A stretch of 14,787 bases of DNA, from contig JBAUHN010000416.1 in the NCBI GenBank assembly GCA_049680295.1, forward strand, positions 1 to 14,787, read 5' to 3'. A program made the translations under genes and the position numbers. Source of the stretch: JBAUHN01 sp049680295. GTDB lineage: Bacteria; Pseudomonadota; Alphaproteobacteria; Rhodobacterales; Rhodobacteraceae. Below the pieces are notes generated by a model. That model was not told the DNA's origin. It did not search any database and worked only from the letters and a program-made list of their open reading frames with translations. This document shows positions 13,749 to 14,787 of the stretch, in pieces (position 1 is the stretch's first letter; every line of letters begins with the position of its first letter).

Positions 13749-14603
13749 ATGTTGGATACACCGCGTGACATCCACCCGCTCTTTGACGGTTCCCCACAGG
13801 GAACTGAGTTCAAGAAACTGCGCAAGCGTATCGTCCGACATATGCGCGAAGCGATTGACCAATACGGTATGATCTCGCCCAACCCGAAGGGCGACAAACC
13901 TAAATGGCTGGTGTGCCTGTCCGGTGGTAAGGACAGTTATACGCTGCTGGCAGTGCTTTATGAACTACAATGGCGCGGCCTGTTGCCGGTGGACCTTTTG
14001 GCCTGCAATCTTGATCAGGGTCAGCCCGGTTTTCCGGCGACCGTTTTGCCCGAATTTCTGGAAAAAAAGAACGTCCCGCACCGGATCGAATACCGCGACA
14101 CCTATTCCATCGTCATGGACAAAACCCCTGCCGGTCGCACGCTTTGCGCGATGTGTTCCCGTCTGCGGCGCGCGCATCTGTACCGGATCGCGCGCGAAGA
14201 AGGCTGCGACGCGGTGGTGCTGGGCCACCACCGCGACGACATCCTTGAAACGTTTTTTATGAACCTGTTCCACGGCGGCCGTCTGGCGACAATGCCACCA
14301 AAGCTGGTCAACGAAGAGGGTGATCTTTTCCTGCTGCGTCCTTTGGCCCATGTCGCCGAAGCCGATTGCGAAAAATTTGCCACAGCGATGCAGTATCCGA
14401 TCATCCCCTGCGATCTGTGCGGGTCTCAGGACGGGTTGCAGCGGCAACAAGTCAAACGACTCCTTGATGAATGGGAAAAAAACAGCCCCGGCCGCAGGCA
14501 GGTTATGTTCCGTGCTTTGATGAACACAAGGCCGTCGCACCTGCTTGATTCCGCGTTGTTTGATTTTGCGGGCCTGTCGGTGGATTCAGAACAGCTTGAC
14601 TAA
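13749..14603 (+). CDS. ttcA: tRNA 2-thiocytidine(32) synthetase TtcA
   Basis: A 284-residue ATP-dependent tRNA thiolase that adds sulfur to C2 of cytidine 32 in the anticodon loop of certain tRNAs, including some tRNA-Arg. The PP-loop ATPase motif SGGKDS is at 58-63. The CAMC pair (Cys133/Cys136) and the later CDLC (221-224) match the cysteines that hold the [4Fe-4S] cluster and take part in sulfur transfer. The HHRDDILETF segment near 160-169 is also typical of the family. Length is normal and the protein looks complete. The ATG at 13749 has AAGGA 9 bp before it. It is transcribed away from the glp operon. The tRNA-Arg(ACG) at the other end of the window is a plausible substrate; this is inferred from what is known in E. 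coli. Confidence 0.96.
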   Translation: MLDTPRDIHPLFDGSPQGTEFKKLRKRIVRHMREAIDQYGMISPNPKGDKPKWLVCLSGGKDSYTLLAVLYELQWRGLLPVDLLACNLDQGQPGFPATVLPEFLEKKNVPHRIEYRDTYSIVMDKTPAGRTLCAMCSRLRRAHLYRIAREEGCDAVVLGHHRDDILETFFMNLFHGGRLATMPPKLVNEEGDLFLLRPLAHVAEADCEKFATAMQYPIIPCDLCGSQDGLQRQQVKRLLDEWEKNSPGRRQVMFRALMNTRPSHLLDSALFDFAGLSVDSEQLD

Positions 14604-14641
14604 AATCCAGCAAAAATGACCTGTCGCGATTAACGCCAGGC

Positions 14642-14785
14642 TTACCTCAAGACCATACTGATCGGCACAATCAAGATGCTGGTGGTGTGTTCAGGGGGCG
14701 GCAAGATGATACGATTTTCGGCAGCATGCATAAGCAATCCGCTTTTGCGCAGCGTTTTGCCTTTGAGATACACAGATGCGCTCAC
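14642..14785 (-). CDS. Possible C-terminal fragment of a hypothetical protein
   Basis: On the minus strand a frame is open from the window edge to a TAA at 14642-14644 and encodes 47 residues, ending in SILIVPISMVLR. The first visible part reads SVYLKGKTLRKSGLLMHAAE. Amino-acid composition and codon use look plausible for a real gene that converges on ttcA with a 38-bp gap. I do not recognise the family. A plus-strand frame is also open here (an ATG at 14676 running off the edge), so the call is tentative. Confidence 0.4.
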   Translation of the reverse strand: MSASVYLKGKTLRKSGLLMHAAENRIILPPPEHTTSILIVPISMVLR

Positions 14786-14787
14786 CC

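Noticed and set aside
13570..13872. Plus-strand frame overlapping the ttcA start
   Set aside because: Out of frame with ttcA, no good ribosome binding site, and no recognisable product.
13965..14540. Minus-strand frame of 191 codons opposite ttcA
   Set aside because: Lies wholly inside ttcA, whose PP-loop and cysteine motifs are intact.

Overview
The window looks like a chromosomal segment of an alphaproteobacterium, most likely a Roseobacter-type member of the Rhodobacteraceae. The protein sequences of L34, RnpA, YidD and TtcA, the moderately high GC content, the glycerol-type ABC operon with a DUF2160 gene and the TVP38/oxidoreductase pair all fit this. This is judged from the sequence alone; no database was searched.

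Layout. 1-939 (+) is a tyrosine recombinase whose N-terminus lies beyond the left edge. It reads toward the 3' end of a tRNA-Arg(ACG) gene (1017-1093, -), so this looks like the right-hand end of an integrated island or prophage that extends to the left. 1181-4732 (-) is a tight three-gene operon read right to left: a TVP38/TMEM64 membrane protein, a mercuric-reductase-like FAD disulfide oxidoreductase, and a membrane histidine kinase with no response regulator in view. 5030-5831 (+) is the ribosomal/RNase P cluster rpmH-rnpA-yidD; yidC, its common partner, is not next to it. 5857-7357 (-) is an overlapping blaI-type repressor and M56 (BlaR1-like) membrane peptidase pair. 7452-13385 (-) is a six-gene ABC importer of the glycerol (Glp) type: binding protein, two different ATPases, two permeases and a small DUF2160 membrane protein. 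13749-14603 (+) is ttcA, which thiolates cytidine 32 of tRNAs. 14642-14787 (-) may be the C-terminal end of one more gene running convergently toward ttcA.

How it works together. The Glp operon should bring glycerol into the cell across the inner membrane; its binding protein is separated from the ATPase-permease genes by two hairpins that could keep the binding-protein mRNA in excess. The two ATPases have complementary defects: GlpS has lost the switch histidine and GlpT has a degenerate signature motif. The predicted dimer therefore has one canonical and one degenerate ATP site. The BlaI-M56 pair probably controls itself through a near-palindrome in its promoter region, but its peptidase lacks the penicillin-sensing domain, so its inducing signal is unknown. 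The TVP38-oxidoreductase-kinase operon looks like a redox- or membrane-related unit of unknown substrate.

No clear new defence system, CRISPR array, insertion sequence or biosynthetic cluster was found. The most interesting points are the asymmetric ATPase pair, the sensor-less BlaI-M56 module, the orphan kinase linked to a disulfide oxidoreductase, and the island junction with its repeated GTTCCCAC motif.
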